Positions 6,159 to 15,062 of a stretch of DNA of 52,540 nucleotides are shown one piece after another. Source of the DNA: JABRWC01 sp039961675 (lineage in GTDB: Bacteria > Planctomycetota > Phycisphaerae > UBA1845 > Fen-1342). The notes below the pieces were generated by a model, which was given only the letters and a program-made list of their open reading frames with translations, searched no databases and was not told the origin of the DNA. Position 1 is the first letter of the stretch; each line of letters starts with the position of its first letter. Where the stretch lies: contig JABRWC010000098.1 of NCBI GenBank assembly GCA_039961675.1, positions 1 through 52,540 of the forward strand, in the 5' to 3' direction. The position numbers and the translations under genes were made by a program.

Positions 6159-7628
6159 TCACGCACCCTCGCCCGAAGCCTCGGCAACGACCGGGGCTTC
6201 CTCTTCGGTCTGAGAATCCCGTCCATCAGCGCGAACGCGCTCCGCCTTGCGCCCCGTGAACTTCTCCCACCTTTGGACGATGACGTCGCAGTAGAGCGAG
6301 TCGAGCTCCATCAGGAACGCGCGTCGGCCCGTCTGCTCGGCCGCGATCAGCGTCGACCCGCTGCCGCCAAACAGGTCAAGGACGTTCTCGCCGGCGCGCG
6401 ATGAGTACTGCATGGCGCGCACCGCCAATTCGACCGGCTTCTCCGTCAAATGCACCATGCTCTGCGGATTGACCTTCTTGACGGACCACACATCGGTCGC
6501 GTTGTTCGGTCCGAGATAGACGTGCGCCGCGCCTTCGCGCCAGCAGTAGAAACACCATTCATGGTTGCCCATGAAATCTTTGCGCGTGAGGACGGGATGC
6601 TCCTTCACCCAGATGATCGCCTGCGAGAAATACAGCCCGCAGGCCTTCAGCACCGGTGGGTAGTTCGCGCAGTTCGCATAGCCGCCCCAGCAATACAAGG
6701 CGCGCCCGGGCAACAGCACACGAGCGATGCTGCCGAACCAGGCATGCAGCAGCCGATTGAACTCCTCATCGGACACGAAGTCGTTCGCCAGCGGCCGGTC
6801 CTTCGGGCGAAGCTTCTTGTGCGTGGCCTTGGCCACCTCGGGCCGCCGTGCCAGATCGAAGCCCTGGTGATGCGTCATGTGCCCATCGCGCCGCGCGGCA
6901 TCGCTTGCCTGGAACGATGACAGCCCCGCCGCGATGGCGTTGTTGCTGCGCGGCTCCACGCGGACGTTGTAGGGCGGATCTGTATTTACGAGGTGAACCG
7001 GGAGCAGCTTCGGGTTAACCTCCGTGCCGGCCGGCAGCTCGAGCGCTTTCGCCGGGGCGACGGCGAGCAGCACGTCCACATCCGCCGCCGACGCGCTGTC
7101 GCCGCAGAGCAGTCGGTGCTCGACGCCGTCCGCGTTCCGCAGTATCCACAAGTCGCCGCGCTGCGTGATCGCCTCGTCCGGCGGCTCCGGCACCTCGTCG
7201 GGATCGGTCAGGCCCTCCTTCACGCCGTTGGCCGCATCCATGAGCTTCGCCAGCTCGTCCTGATCGAAACCGAGCAGCGACCAGTCAATGCCGGCGTCCT
7301 TCAGCTCAGCCAGCTCGATCGGCAGCAGGTCCAGGTTCCACTCCGCGAGCTCGGCGGTCTTGTTGTCGGCGATTCGGTACGCGCGAATCTGTTCGGGCGT
7401 CAGGTCGCGCGCGACATGCACCGGCACCTCAGCGAGCCCGAGCTTCTGCGCCGCCTTCCAGCGGGTGTGCCCGCAGACGATGACGCCCGCCTCGTCCACG
7501 ACGATCGGCTGGCGGAATCCGAACCGCCGGATCGACTCGGCGACGGCGTCGACCGCGGCGTCGTTGATGCGGGGGTTCTTGTCGTAGGGTTTGATCTCGG
7601 CCGGCGGCCGGTACTCAACGTTCAGCAT
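6159..7628 (-). CDS. ParB-domain / beta-class DNA methyltransferase fusion
   Basis: This is a 489-aa protein. Residues 1-95 are a ParB/sulfiredoxin-like domain (IKPYDKNPRIND, then GHTRWKAAQKLG at 53-64). The catalytic DPPY motif is at 217-220 and the AdoMet-binding FGGSGST loop at 420-426. Motif IV precedes motif I with the target-recognition region between them, which makes it a beta-class N6-adenine or N4-cytosine methyltransferase. The ribosome site AAGGAGGT is very strong. ParB-methyltransferase fusions are common in phages and are thought to modify phage DNA against host restriction. No cognate endonuclease is visible nearby. The gene is separated from the replication block by a 456-bp gap. 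Confidence 0.92.
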   Translation of the reverse strand: MLNVEYRPPAEIKPYDKNPRINDAAVDAVAESIRRFGFRQPIVVDEAGVIVCGHTRWKAAQKLGLAEVPVHVARDLTPEQIRAYRIADNKTAELAEWNLDLLPIELAELKDAGIDWSLLGFDQDELAKLMDAANGVKEGLTDPDEVPEPPDEAITQRGDLWILRNADGVEHRLLCGDSASAADVDVLLAVAPAKALELPAGTEVNPKLLPVHLVNTDPPYNVRVEPRSNNAIAAGLSSFQASDAARRDGHMTHHQGFDLARRPEVAKATHKKLRPKDRPLANDFVSDEEFNRLLHAWFGSIARVLLPGRALYCWGGYANCANYPPVLKACGLYFSQAIIWVKEHPVLTRKDFMGNHEWCFYCWREGAAHVYLGPNNATDVWSVKKVNPQSMVHLTEKPVELAVRAMQYSSRAGENVLDLFGGSGSTLIAAEQTGRRAFLMELDSLYCDVIVQRWEKFTGRKAERVRADGRDSQTEEEAPVVAEASGEGA

Positions 7629-8084
7629 CGTTCAGACCTCCTTGTCTCGCGTTGAGGGCGGAACCTCCGCCGCCCGGGCGGCCCCCACGCCGCGACGTTT
7701 GGCTCCAGGGCGTCGCGGGGCCGCCAAGTGGTACGGACCTACCAGCCCGCGCGCCCGGCTCGCCCAGGGCGGCCCCGTTGGCGCCCATCGGGCGCCCGGA
7801 CAGCCGCAACAAACTCTGTCGGGATTGCGAGCTGTTCCCGCGACCCCTCCGGACCGATTCGGCCAGGGGGGAACCATGTTTCACCCTTTCACCCCTCCCC
7901 TCGCGTACACGCGCGCCGCGACGCGTCCGGGCAGCGCGTGAGGGGGATCGCGTGAAAGGGTGAAACATAGAGAGAGAGTCTTTCTTTCTCCCTATATTCC
8001 TGCCATTTGCGCACTTCCCATGTTTCGCCCCGCGGGGGTGAATCTCGGGTGAGGCTTGGCGAATCATGAGCCGATGACGGTCGT
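7629..8084. other. 456-bp intergenic region, candidate origin or operator region
   Basis: This is the only long noncoding gap inside the leftward replication block. It has no credible gene. It contains a perfect 17-bp inverted repeat (7876-7892 and 7952-7968), tandem TTTCACCC units, and a local AT-rich/purine-pyrimidine stretch around 7968-8000 that stands out from the GC-rich surroundings. A third related sequence (TTTCACTC...TTCACCC) lies just inside the primase gene end near 8106. The promoter of the methyltransferase gene should also be here. Confidence 0.5.
7876..7968. repeat. Perfect 17-bp inverted repeat with tandem TTTCACCC units
   Basis: The left arm ATGTTTCACCCTTTCAC (7876-7892) and right arm GTGAAAGGGTGAAACAT (7952-7968) are exact complements separated by 59 bp. 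The left arm contains two tandem TTTCACCC octamers. The layout suits paired binding sites for an initiator or repressor, or a long RNA hairpin. Confidence 0.7.
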
Positions 8085-10526
8085 TCAAGTTTCAACCTCC
8101 GCCGGTGTTTCACTCTGAGGGTTCACCCCCGCCAGCCGGTACGATCGCACATGCCACCCCGGCCGTGGGGTGGTCACGACATCGATGTCACCTTGCTGTG
8201 CCAGCGTTTCGATGAGCGTGCCGAACGTCTTGGCGTCCAACTTCATCCGCTTGAGCAGCACGCTGTGGGGCAATTCGTGGCCCGGTGCGTTCCGCAGCTT
8301 CTCCATGAGCTTCAAGCATTCGGCGTGGAACGGGTTTTCGGCCACGTGGCCGGATGCCATGTAGAGCATGCGGCGGGTCTGATGCAGCACGAACCGCGAA
8401 GCCCAACGGACCGCAACCACGTCGATGCAAGGCGACCGATAGTCCCCGCTGACCGCGTGCAACAGCGCCAGCTTCCGGGTTTGCTCGCTGACACGGCCCC
8501 AGACCGTGGTGCCGACCGGATCGCTTGCCGCCTCGGCGCGTGCGTACTCGGTCTCGGCTTCCGCACGTGTCTCGACGAGCAGGCCCAACGCCTCCTCGGT
8601 CGCTTCGATGACGGCCGGGACGGGATGCCATTCCTGGAGGTTGCCCCGCCCCGGTCGGTAGTCGGCCCACCAGCGGGCCGTGTCGATGACGCGCTCGGGC
8701 AGGTCGACGATCCGCGGCTCCTGCCCTTTGCAGCGCGGCCCGGACTCGAGGATGACCATGCGGGCAAAGAACCCGTTGGTGAGCATCCGCTCGGAGAGGG
8801 CCTCGTAGTAGTGGTTCGGGATCGCCGTGCCGAAGATGACGAGGTTGGGCTGATCGATCACGCCCGGCGCGGCCTTGCCGGCTTTGCGTCGCATGGGAAA
8901 GACGCTGTTCGACGCCGAGTACATCGTGAGCAACGTGCCCATGACGTTCTCGTGCCGCGCATCCTTCGCCTTGTTGATCGACTGCAGCATGCCGTCGATC
9001 TCGTCGGTCTGGAACAGCATGCACGGGTTCAGGAACAGGGCGTCCTGGACGCCCTCACCCGAGGCGAAGCGGTCGCCGAGGCACTCGGCCAGGCCGACCT
9101 CGTGCACGATCCGCGTGTTGACCTTGCGCGGCCAATCCTTGCCGGCGGCCGAATGTGCCAGGCCGAGCAAGTAGATGTTGGTCCGGTTGTCACCCGCGTC
9201 GCGGACGCGCCGGCCGGCCAGGAACGCCTGCAGCGCCAGCGCCCCGCAGAACGCCATCACCGGGTTCGGGTACGGCGCCGTGGCCAGGCAGTAGTCCATG
9301 ACCTCGCCGACGAAGCCCGGGACGTGCAAGAGTTCGTCCGGCAGCGGGCCGGGATCGGGGAGTGGCGGGGCCGTCTTCGGTGCGGCCACGGCACGACGGT
9401 CGCGGGTGAACGCCGACAAGTCTACGTCGCCGACGTCGCCCGGCGGCGGTTCCCAGCCTGGTTCGACCGTACGCCGCAGGTCGTGCCACGTGTACTGCTG
9501 GCCACGGTTGTGCTTGTTGCAGTATGCCAGCTTGCCATCGTCGCCCACCAGAACGGCGATGTCCGAACCGCCGGTGGACACGATCTTGGGGTTGATCGGG
9601 CAGTGTTCGAGCAGCAGCAGGGTCTTGTCGCCGTTGCGGCGTTCGCCCTTGACCGGGACGCCGTGGGCACCGAGCCAGGCCCGCACACCTGCGGGCGTGC
9701 AGTCGATCCGCTCCCCCGACGCGGCGTAGACTGGCTCGGCAGCAGAGGCGATCGGCGTCGCGTGGACGCCGGCGAGTTGTTCGAGCAGCTCGCCCGCGAC
9801 CGGGGCGATCGGGTCAGGCACATCGACCAGTTCCGCGCGCCGGTGCAGACGGTCGGCGACGCCGGCCACACCACGCAGCTCGTCGCCCTTGCGGCTGACC
9901 GTGCCGACGACCTTGACGATCCGCGCTGGATTATGCACGGAACGGTCAACGGCGACGGTACCGTCATCGAAGCGGTGCGCGATCGCTTCCAGGACGCGTT
10001 TGACCAGTCCACCGTCGTCTGCAGGCAGGTCGAGCCGGTAGAGCAGGTGATACCCGTTGCCGGACATCACCACGATCGGCGCTGGCCAACCAGAATCGGT
10101 CAGGTGATCCGCGACAGCGCGGGCCCGCTCGGTTGCCAGCGCCAATTCCGTATCGGTCGAACTCACGCCAGCTGGGCGGACGGGGTCGATGTCGATCAGC
10201 AGCCACCGCCGGCGAACAACGTCCTTGTCCTGCGTGGTTTCGCGGGCGCGTGGCTTGATCCGGTTCGCCGACCGCGCCAGCAGCGCCGGCGCGACCGGAT
10301 TCAGCGTGACGTAGATGCCCGGCGCAACGGCGGAGCGGTCCAGCGCCGCGATCTCGTCGGCGGCCCGGTCGAGGGTGTCGAACGTGAAGTAGCCCGAGCA
10401 CGTGTAGGCGTACTTCGCGTCCGGCCGGTCGCGGCAGCCGGGGGCGCGCACCTCGAACACGTCCCCGGGCTCGAACAGCAGCTCGAGGAAGCGGCGGATC
10501 GTGTCTCGCGGCGCGGCGTTGCCCAT
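8085..10526 (-). CDS. Phage primase-helicase
   Basis: This is an 813-aa protein. The N-terminal third looks like an archaeo-eukaryotic-type primase: LLIDIDP at 109-115 (metal-binding Asp pair), SGNGYHLLY at 155-163 and VDRSVHNPARIVKVVGT at 193-209. The middle to C-terminal part is a DUF3987-like P-loop helicase with a variant Walker A (LAHSAAGKD, 456-464) and Walker B (LFQTDEID, 504-511). The end is helical and may be a winged helix. It would prime and unwind at the phage origin, and the noncoding region with inverted repeats lies directly downstream. The ATG follows the upstream stop immediately (TAGATG), with GAGG in front. Confidence 0.87.
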   Translation of the reverse strand: MGNAAPRDTIRRFLELLFEPGDVFEVRAPGCRDRPDAKYAYTCSGYFTFDTLDRAADEIAALDRSAVAPGIYVTLNPVAPALLARSANRIKPRARETTQDKDVVRRRWLLIDIDPVRPAGVSSTDTELALATERARAVADHLTDSGWPAPIVVMSGNGYHLLYRLDLPADDGGLVKRVLEAIAHRFDDGTVAVDRSVHNPARIVKVVGTVSRKGDELRGVAGVADRLHRRAELVDVPDPIAPVAGELLEQLAGVHATPIASAAEPVYAASGERIDCTPAGVRAWLGAHGVPVKGERRNGDKTLLLLEHCPINPKIVSTGGSDIAVLVGDDGKLAYCNKHNRGQQYTWHDLRRTVEPGWEPPPGDVGDVDLSAFTRDRRAVAAPKTAPPLPDPGPLPDELLHVPGFVGEVMDYCLATAPYPNPVMAFCGALALQAFLAGRRVRDAGDNRTNIYLLGLAHSAAGKDWPRKVNTRIVHEVGLAECLGDRFASGEGVQDALFLNPCMLFQTDEIDGMLQSINKAKDARHENVMGTLLTMYSASNSVFPMRRKAGKAAPGVIDQPNLVIFGTAIPNHYYEALSERMLTNGFFARMVILESGPRCKGQEPRIVDLPERVIDTARWWADYRPGRGNLQEWHPVPAVIEATEEALGLLVETRAEAETEYARAEAASDPVGTTVWGRVSEQTRKLALLHAVSGDYRSPCIDVVAVRWASRFVLHQTRRMLYMASGHVAENPFHAECLKLMEKLRNAPGHELPHSVLLKRMKLDAKTFGTLIETLAQQGDIDVVTTPRPGWHVRSYRLAGVNPQSETPAEVET

Positions 10527-11015
10527 CTACGACCTCGCGATGACAAACTCGGGCGGCAGCCAATGAACCGGGAACCCCATGAACTGCGAGCTGTGGTCGC
10601 CGTTGGTCTGCTCCAGTCCGGGCGGGCAGCCTTCGGGGAGCCGCCGCAGTTCAGCGCTGTACCAGCTGCGGAACACGTTGAGATCGCCGAGCAGCCAGCG
10701 GTGAATGCCGGCGTCGTCGCCAAAGCCGTAGAAGAGGGCGTCGCCCCAGCCTTCGAGGATCTTCGCCAGCTCGGTCTTGCTGCCGTACAGACGCCGCGTG
10801 CGGATGGTGAACTCGTCGCCGTAGCGCTCGGCGTACTGCGCCCGCCGCACCCGGCATGCGATCCGCACCGCTGACGATCGCAGGACGATCAGGTCCGTGT
10901 TGTGCTGCTGGTCCTCCTCCAGCGGCGCTTCGAGGATCAGATGCCGCGCCACGAGTTCGCGAATCTGCGGGATGAACCGATCGGACCAGCGTTTGTCGTC
11001 CTGCCAACCGTTCAT
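10527..11015 (-). CDS. Conserved-type phage protein, possible nuclease fold
   Basis: This is a 162-aa protein. The start MNGWQDDKRW overlaps the methyltransferase stop (ATGA) and has AAGGAGG upstream; the longer reading is a shadow of the methyltransferase gene. The central region NTDLIVL...IACRVRRAQYAERYGDEFTIRTRR...SKTELAKILEGWGDALFYGFGDD has the strand-turn layout and spaced acidic/basic residues seen in PD-(D/E)XK-like proteins. I cannot assign catalytic residues with certainty. It lies between a methyltransferase and the primase, so a DNA-metabolism role is likely. Confidence 0.78.
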   Translation of the reverse strand: MNGWQDDKRWSDRFIPQIRELVARHLILEAPLEEDQQHNTDLIVLRSSAVRIACRVRRAQYAERYGDEFTIRTRRLYGSKTELAKILEGWGDALFYGFGDDAGIHRWLLGDLNVFRSWYSAELRRLPEGCPPGLEQTNGDHSSQFMGFPVHWLPPEFVIARS

Positions 11016-12223
11016 CGGGCCTCCTTGCCCCAGCCGACGAAGCCATCGATCCGCCGGCGGTTGAACATGTCCAGACGGCGCCCCGCGGTCACGCGCCGCA
11101 CCATCTCGTAGAAGGCGTCGGGTTTCTCGCTGTGCCGGCCGCGCGGCGCTTCGAAGCACGTTCGAAACGCCTTCGTGTCGATGAACTCGGGGGTGCCGCG
11201 CCGTGCGTACAGCGCGAATTCGCAGTTGAACTGCGGCAGCCCCACCGGCTGGAAGCCGCCCGGCTTGTGCCAGACGAACGTGCAGGCGTACTTCAGGCCC
11301 CAGCGCTCGAGCAGCAGCAGCGCGAGCGGCAGAAAACGCTGCGTGGTCCACAGCCACACGTGGCAGTCGTCCGCCGCCGGAATCGTCAGCGCCGCGAGTT
11401 GTTCCTCCGTCATCGTCGGGTAGTCGAGATCGGTCTGGTTCGGTCGGCAGTCGCGCTCGATCTTCCGCATCGGCCAGGGCGGGTCGATGACGACCACGTC
11501 GTACAGGCCGGTGGGTGCCTGCGCCTCGCGCGCGGCGAGTTGGCTCAGGCGTGTGGCTGTCTCTTCGCGGCGCAGTTCACGCACGACGTGCGCGGTGGTC
11601 CGCTTGCCGTCCAGGACCTCACGCGCCTTGTCGGGATGCCGTTCGAGCAGCTCGGCAGCCTTGATAACGGCTGCCTTGGGTGGGCCCTTGCCACTGACGA
11701 CCTTGTGCTCGACATTGGGATCGAGCGCCCTGGTCTTCTCGACCGCGTCAGCGAACTGCCCATCGCGGCGGATGGTCTTCTCGTCGACGTCGTGCTCGCG
11801 GGCCAGGCGCTGCGCGGTCTTGACTGAGTGGACATTTTGTCCACTTTGTCTTGCGGCGTACTTGTTGCCCGGCGGCGCGCCCCGCGCCTTCTTCAGCCGG
11901 TTGTACCGGCGGCCGCGCAGCAGTGCCGCCTGGTCCGGCGTCAGGTTCCGCCGCCCGAGCTGGTTGGCGTCGATCCAGTCCGCCGCCGAATCACGGTCGG
12001 CCAGCGCGACGTCAGTGACGGTGAATTCGATGCCGTGCCGCTGGCAGATCTCGTGGCGATGGTGCCCGTCGAGCAGGATGTCGTGGCCGCGCCACACGAC
12101 CAGCGGATCGCGGCAGCCGTCGCGCAGGATGTTCGCCTCGAGCATCTCGCGCTCGTCGTCCGCCAGCGGCGGGACGAGCTCGCGCAGCTCGGGATCGACG
12201 ATGATCCGCGCGGCGGCCGGCAT
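11012..12223 (-). CDS. ParB-domain / MT-A70 adenine methyltransferase fusion
   Basis: This is a 403-aa protein. Residues 1-115 are a ParB-like domain with GHHRHEICQRHG at 53-64 and a following helical DNA-binding segment. The C-terminal domain is MT-A70: catalytic DPPW at 247-250, HVWLWTTQRFLP near 288 and the closing FVGWGKE. MT-A70 enzymes methylate adenine N6. This is the second ParB-methyltransferase fusion in the phage, built on an unrelated methyltransferase class. The start overlaps the helicase stop (ATGA) and the end overlaps the next start (ATGA), so translation of the whole block is coupled. Confidence 0.92.
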   Translation of the reverse strand: MPAAARIIVDPELRELVPPLADDEREMLEANILRDGCRDPLVVWRGHDILLDGHHRHEICQRHGIEFTVTDVALADRDSAADWIDANQLGRRNLTPDQAALLRGRRYNRLKKARGAPPGNKYAARQSGQNVHSVKTAQRLAREHDVDEKTIRRDGQFADAVEKTRALDPNVEHKVVSGKGPPKAAVIKAAELLERHPDKAREVLDGKRTTAHVVRELRREETATRLSQLAAREAQAPTGLYDVVVIDPPWPMRKIERDCRPNQTDLDYPTMTEEQLAALTIPAADDCHVWLWTTQRFLPLALLLLERWGLKYACTFVWHKPGGFQPVGLPQFNCEFALYARRGTPEFIDTKAFRTCFEAPRGRHSEKPDAFYEMVRRVTAGRRLDMFNRRRIDGFVGWGKEAR

Positions 12224-14007
12224 CAGAACGGCACCTCCGCGAGCATCCGCTCTTCGTACTCATCCCGCGGCACCCAGCGCAGCCAGCGGCCGCACCAAGC
12301 GCAGAGCTCCTGCCCGGCGTGCGGGCTCTTGCCAGGCTGGAGCGTGCGATCCGACTTGCCGCATGCGGGGCACGCCAGCTCGGGCGGGGTGTCCGCGACT
12401 GCCGGCTTGTCGCCGAGCCGATACGCGACGACGCGGTCGAAACGGTCGCCTTCGCGGCGCTCGACGGTGATCGCGACGGTCGGCGCCAGCGCGCCGGCCT
12501 CGGCACGCTCAACGGCCTGCTCGGCGGTGTCGGGTACCGGGTCGTCTGAGCGTGCGCGCCACCAGATCTCCGCCTTCTGGCGCGGGAAGCCCTGATGCTC
12601 GAAGCAGACCCACTCAGAGGCGTAAGTCTGGAACCCGATCTTGTAGTCGACGCGCATCGTGCGCGGCGCGTCGGGCGGGGCGTCGCGTTTCGTGTGGACG
12701 GCGTAGAAGACCTCGCTGACCTCGTGCTCGGTGCGCGTGACCTGATCCGACAGGATGGCCTCGGTGCCGGCCGTCGCTTCGTGCTTGCTGCGCTGGCGCT
12801 CGGGGAACTCGTGGCCGCACTCGGGGCAGTTCGCATAACCCGCGGCGATCAGCGCGTGGCACGCCGGACATTCCTTGGCCGGTGCTTCACCGTTGCCGTT
12901 GGACTCGGTGTCGGCCAGGCGGATCGCGTCGACCGGCCCGTGGCGCAGCACATTGCCGCCGAAGTCCAGCACGAGGCAGTCGGCCTTGCCCGGGTGGAGT
13001 CGGAAGCCTCTCCCGACCATCTGGTAGTAGAGCCCGGGCGAAAGCGTCGGCCGCACCAGCGCGACGCAGTCGATGTTCGGCGCGTCGAACCCGGTCGTGA
13101 GGACATTTACGTTGCAGAGGAACTTCAACTCGCCCGCGCGAAAACGGCGCAGCGCCTCGTCGCGCTGGAACGGCAGGGTCTCGCCGCAGACGAACCCGCA
13201 CTCGACCTTGTGCCGCTCGCCGAGCACGCGACAGATGTGTTCGCCGTGCCGCACGCCGGACGCGAAGATGAGCACGCTTTTGCGATCCTGTGTGTGCTCG
13301 ATGATCTCGCGGCAGGCCGAGAGGACCAGGTTCTCGGCATCCATCAGGTCCTCGACCTCGCCGGCGACGTACTCACCGCCGCGGACGTGGAGCTGGTCAT
13401 AATCAGGACGCTGCAAGCCGGCCTTAGTGCGCAGCGGACAGAGGTAGCCTTGGACGATCAGCTCGCGTACGCCGACCTCGAAGCACACCGCATTGAGGAT
13501 GTTGTCAGGCGAACAGATCGTGCCCGACTTCATGCGGAACGGCGTAGCCGTCAGGCCGATCACGCGCGCCAGCGGGTTGATCTGCTGCATCTCCGCCAGG
13601 AACGTGCGGTACATGCCCTCGCCGTCGGGCGGAATGAGGTGCGCCTCATCGACGATCACCAGATCGACGGCGCCGACGTCGCAGGCTCGCTGGTAGACCG
13701 ACTGGATGCCGGCGATGGTGACGGCGTAGCCGAGGTCGCGGCGCTTCAATCCGGCGGAGTAGACGCCCACGGGCAGGTCCGGCGCAACGAGTTGCAGCTT
13801 CTCGGCCGCCTGCTCGAGCAGCTCGCGCACGTGGGCGAGGATCAGCACGCGGCCGTTCCACACCTGCACGGCGTCGCGGCAGATGGTCGCCATCACCGGC
13901 GTCTTGCCGCCGGCGGTGGGGATGACGACGCAGGGGTTGTCGTCGCGTGTACGCAGAAACTCGTACACCGCGTCAACCGCCTCGCGCTGATAGGGCCGCA
14001 AGATCAT
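12223..14007 (-). CDS. SF2 DEAD/DEAH-box helicase with zinc ribbons
   Basis: This is a 594-aa protein. It has a Q-like start MILRPYQREAVDAV, Walker A PTAGGKT at 30-36, DEAH at 120-123, TAT at 153-155 and a second RecA lobe ending in QMVGRGFRLHPGK. Two Cys4 ribbons follow (CPACHAL...CPECGHEF and CPACGKS...CAWCGRW). This is the usual plan of phage replication/repair helicases related to UvsW or the type III restriction helicase core. The true start is internal to a longer open frame and overlaps the upstream stop as ATGA. It probably acts in replication restart or recombination with the RusA-like, RecE-like and Sak4-like genes upstream. Confidence 0.9.
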   Translation of the reverse strand: MILRPYQREAVDAVYEFLRTRDDNPCVVIPTAGGKTPVMATICRDAVQVWNGRVLILAHVRELLEQAAEKLQLVAPDLPVGVYSAGLKRRDLGYAVTIAGIQSVYQRACDVGAVDLVIVDEAHLIPPDGEGMYRTFLAEMQQINPLARVIGLTATPFRMKSGTICSPDNILNAVCFEVGVRELIVQGYLCPLRTKAGLQRPDYDQLHVRGGEYVAGEVEDLMDAENLVLSACREIIEHTQDRKSVLIFASGVRHGEHICRVLGERHKVECGFVCGETLPFQRDEALRRFRAGELKFLCNVNVLTTGFDAPNIDCVALVRPTLSPGLYYQMVGRGFRLHPGKADCLVLDFGGNVLRHGPVDAIRLADTESNGNGEAPAKECPACHALIAAGYANCPECGHEFPERQRSKHEATAGTEAILSDQVTRTEHEVSEVFYAVHTKRDAPPDAPRTMRVDYKIGFQTYASEWVCFEHQGFPRQKAEIWWRARSDDPVPDTAEQAVERAEAGALAPTVAITVERREGDRFDRVVAYRLGDKPAVADTPPELACPACGKSDRTLQPGKSPHAGQELCAWCGRWLRWVPRDEYEERMLAEVPF

Positions 14008-14258
14008 CTCGTCGCCATCCCGTTCAGAGCCTGCTTGAGCACGAGCTCGCGGTGCCCGTGGTGGCGCAGCAGTCGGCGGCCGGCGGTCCGCAGCTCGTCC
14101 TCGACGCGGTTGAACGCCTCCATTGCGTCTGCTTCGCCGTTCTGCGATGCGCGCGCAGCCGGCAGCGACTCGAACCAGTCCGCAACCGCGGTGTAGCGCA
14201 GCGCGGCGCCGATCAGCTCGGCTTCGAGCAACGCGGGCTGTCCGCCGACCTGCCGCAT
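14004..14258 (-). CDS. Small phage protein between RusA and helicase
   Basis: This 84-aa protein begins MRQVGGQPALLEAELIGA behind a GGAGAGG site; longer readings upstream are shadows of the RusA gene. The sequence is highly helical with basic C-terminal residues (RRLLRHHGHRELVLKQAL). No family is recognised. It overlaps the RusA-like gene by 46 bases and the helicase start by four (ATGA), which indicates coupled expression in the recombination block. Confidence 0.65.
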   Translation of the reverse strand: MRQVGGQPALLEAELIGAALRYTAVADWFESLPAARASQNGEADAMEAFNRVEDELRTAGRRLLRHHGHRELVLKQALNGMATR

Positions 14259-14596
14259 GTCCTCTCCGTGATCTGCACCACGACCTTGCCGCCCGGCACG
14301 ACCGGCCCGCGATGCACGTCGAGCCGGTCGATCTGACTGTCGTCCGCGTACACGCCGGCATGCTGGAGCGCGTCGCACAGCGCCTTTTGCAGGTTGTCCA
14401 AGTCGCGCCGCCGGCCGTCGGGCGGGAACACATGCACAACCAGCTCGAGCCGGCCGTGCAGCGGCGCCGCACGCCCAGCCGCGAGGAGCGCCACCACATC
14501 CCTGCGATAGCGCCTGCCCCCGCGGCTGATCAGCGTGCGGAAGCCGACCCGCCGCCAGTAGTGGTTCACCGACGGCGGGTACGGCAGCTCGAGCAC
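14213..14596 (-). CDS. rusA: RusA-like Holliday junction resolvase
   Basis: This is a 127-aa protein. It shows the family start LELPYPPSVNHYWRR and the catalytic block DGRRRDLDNLQKALCDAL (Asp near 65 and 67), followed by VYADDSQIDRLDV, which supplies the third acidic residue. RusA dimers cut Holliday junctions during phage recombination. The chosen GTG (14596) lies five bases after the DUF669 stop and gives the usual family N-terminus. Another GTG at 14614 would add six residues and overlap the upstream gene. Neither has a strong ribosome site, so coupling is likely. The last 20 residues extend past the core and overlap the next gene. Confidence 0.85.
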   Translation of the reverse strand: MLELPYPPSVNHYWRRVGFRTLISRGGRRYRRDVVALLAAGRAAPLHGRLELVVHVFPPDGRRRDLDNLQKALCDALQHAGVYADDSQIDRLDVHRGPVVPGGKVVVQITERTCGRSADSPRCSKPS

Positions 14597-14601
14597 CTGC
14601 G

Positions 14602-15057
14602 TCAGCGCTGCCACGGCGCCTTGCCGTTCCCGGCCGCCGCCGGCGCCGGCTGCGCCGCAGCGCCTTTCTTCTCGTAGCCCTTGATGACGTTGGTCAGATC
14701 GCCGGTGTCGTCGCGTTTCTTGTGGCCGACCTTGATGACCAGCGGCAGGTTGTGCAGCTCGACCGAGTCCTTCGGCGCCATCACACCCACGGCGCGGCAG
14801 ATGGCCGACAGCTCGGCCCGCGCGATCTTCACCGTCGTCTCGTTCGGGTTGTCGAGGTTCAACCGCGCCCACAGCAGCCGCCCCTTGTGCTCGCCCTCCA
14901 ACACCTGGAAAGTGAGCTGCAGGTACTGCCCGACGCCATTCTTGGTCGGCTTGAACTCCGACTCCGAGATGATCACCAGGTACTTGCCGGCGGGAATCGG
15001 ATCGAATCCGACGGCAGGGTCCACTTGGCGCGCATCGAATCCTGTGAGGTTGGCCAT
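14602..15057 (-). CDS. DUF669 family phage protein
   Basis: This 151-aa protein matches the DUF669 pattern: FDPIPAGKYLVIISESEFKPTKNG, then GQYLQLTFQVLEGEHKGRLLWARLNLDNPN and IARAELSAICRAVGV, with an Ala/Pro/Gly-rich tail ending WQR. The family is usually encoded beside RecA-like phage ATPases, as here (15063-15845), and is suspected to bind single-stranded DNA. That function is family inference. AAGGAG upstream supports the ATG, and it starts five bases after the ATPase gene ends. Confidence 0.87.
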   Translation of the reverse strand: MANLTGFDARQVDPAVGFDPIPAGKYLVIISESEFKPTKNGVGQYLQLTFQVLEGEHKGRLLWARLNLDNPNETTVKIARAELSAICRAVGVMAPKDSVELHNLPLVIKVGHKKRDDTGDLTNVIKGYEKKGAAAQPAPAAAGNGKAPWQR

Positions 15058-15062
15058 GTGTC

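Noticed and set aside
2989..6162. A 1057-codon open frame on the minus strand
   Set aside because: It runs antisense through eight small genes with good ribosome sites. Its Arg/Gly/Leu-rich, motif-free translation is typical of a GC-rich shadow frame.
8151..10874. A 907-codon open frame on the plus strand
   Set aside because: It is antisense to the primase-helicase and its neighbour, which have clear motifs. The composition is that of a shadow frame.
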